Shown here piece after piece: positions 63,738-64,000 of a DNA stretch of 64,000 nt. Made by a program: the position numbers and the translations under genes. The stretch's first letter is position 1; each line of letters begins with the position of its first letter. The stretch comes from Effrenium voratum (lineage: Eukaryota; Sar; Dinophyceae; Suessiales; Symbiodiniaceae): the NCBI GenBank assembly GCA_963377175.1, contig CAUJNA010003238.1:658645-722644 (forward strand), given 5' to 3'. The notes beneath the pieces are model-generated. The model was not told the origin of the DNA, searched no databases, and was given only the letters and a program-made list of their open reading frames with translations.

Positions 63738-64000
63738 CGTGTATGCGTGTGTGTGTGTGTGGGTGTGTGCTTGCGTGCGTGTGTGTGTTCCTGTATTTGT
63801 TTGTTTGTGGGAATGTGTTTATTTTCTTTTTTTCTTTCTTTCTTTCTTTCTTTATTGATTTCTTTATTTCATTCTGTATTAACTTATTGATTAATTTCTT
63901 TGCTTCTTATGTTCTGTATTTATTTCCTTCTTCTTTCTTTCTTTCTTTGTCTTTAGTTATTGATTTATAGCTTATTTCGTTCTTTGTTTCTTTATTTCGT
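63738..64000 (+). repeat. TG and (TTTC)n/(TTTA)n microsatellites
   Basis: GTGTGTGTGTGGGTGTG is followed by GTTTGTTT and then TTTCTTTCTTTC, continuing to the window end. No coding signal. Confidence 0.9.

Overview
This is nuclear DNA of a eukaryote, most likely a dinoflagellate close to Symbiodinium (Symbiodiniaceae or a relative). The reasons are: a pentatricopeptide-repeat (PPR) gene split into tiny exons; introns that mostly begin with GC instead of GT and end with AG; host exons that all lie on one strand; two Ty1/copia elements, one of the lineage in which a cytosine-methyltransferase-like domain sits inside pol; and very heavy microsatellite load. No bacterial operon, rRNA, tRNA or CRISPR array was recognised. 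The assignment is inferred from sequence features, not from a database search.

Layout. Positions 1-11.8 kb, minus strand: a PPR gene of at least 14 micro-exons (33-69 nt) alternately coding the first and second helix of seven PPR motifs, with possible extra 5' exons up to 14.3 kb. Positions 15.36-16.54 kb: a degenerate tandem repeat followed by a 255-bp inverted repeat. Positions 18.1-21.3 kb: a 15-bp minisatellite and a 1.5-kb TG/TGTC microsatellite. Positions 24.4-26 kb: several candidate minus-strand exons beside a 10-bp array. Positions 26-32.2 kb: almost entirely simple repeats, including 1.7 kb of pyrimidine tract. Positions 34.28-35.25 kb, minus: an exon coding an EEKARKEA-repeat coiled coil. 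Positions 37.2-51.1 kb, minus: exons of one or more coiled-coil-like genes.

Inserted in this last stretch on the plus strand is Copia-1 (40544-50217). It has identical 170-bp LTRs, a 5-bp target duplication, a primer binding site, gag, protease, integrase, RT and RNase H, plus an extra 3' reading frame (ORF3) and unusual tandem repeats. Copia-2 (about 51987-59266, plus) is heavily frameshifted, carries the methyltransferase-like domain and is cut off inside RNase H by a CATC microsatellite. Positions 59.5-62.8 kb hold more minus-strand exons, including two with stop codons, so at least two gene ends are present.

How the parts relate. Supported host exons all lie on minus, as in unidirectional dinoflagellate gene arrays, while both retroelements lie on plus. 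Copia-1 appears to sit in an intron: exon-like segments with AG acceptors lie on both sides, and one 58-bp exon-plus-splice-site block is present in identical form on each side. Host exons are too short to be found as long reading frames; they were found by eye from acceptor AG, open reading, donor GC/GT and matching phase. Nearly all long reading frames in the repeat arrays are artefacts of repeat periodicity.
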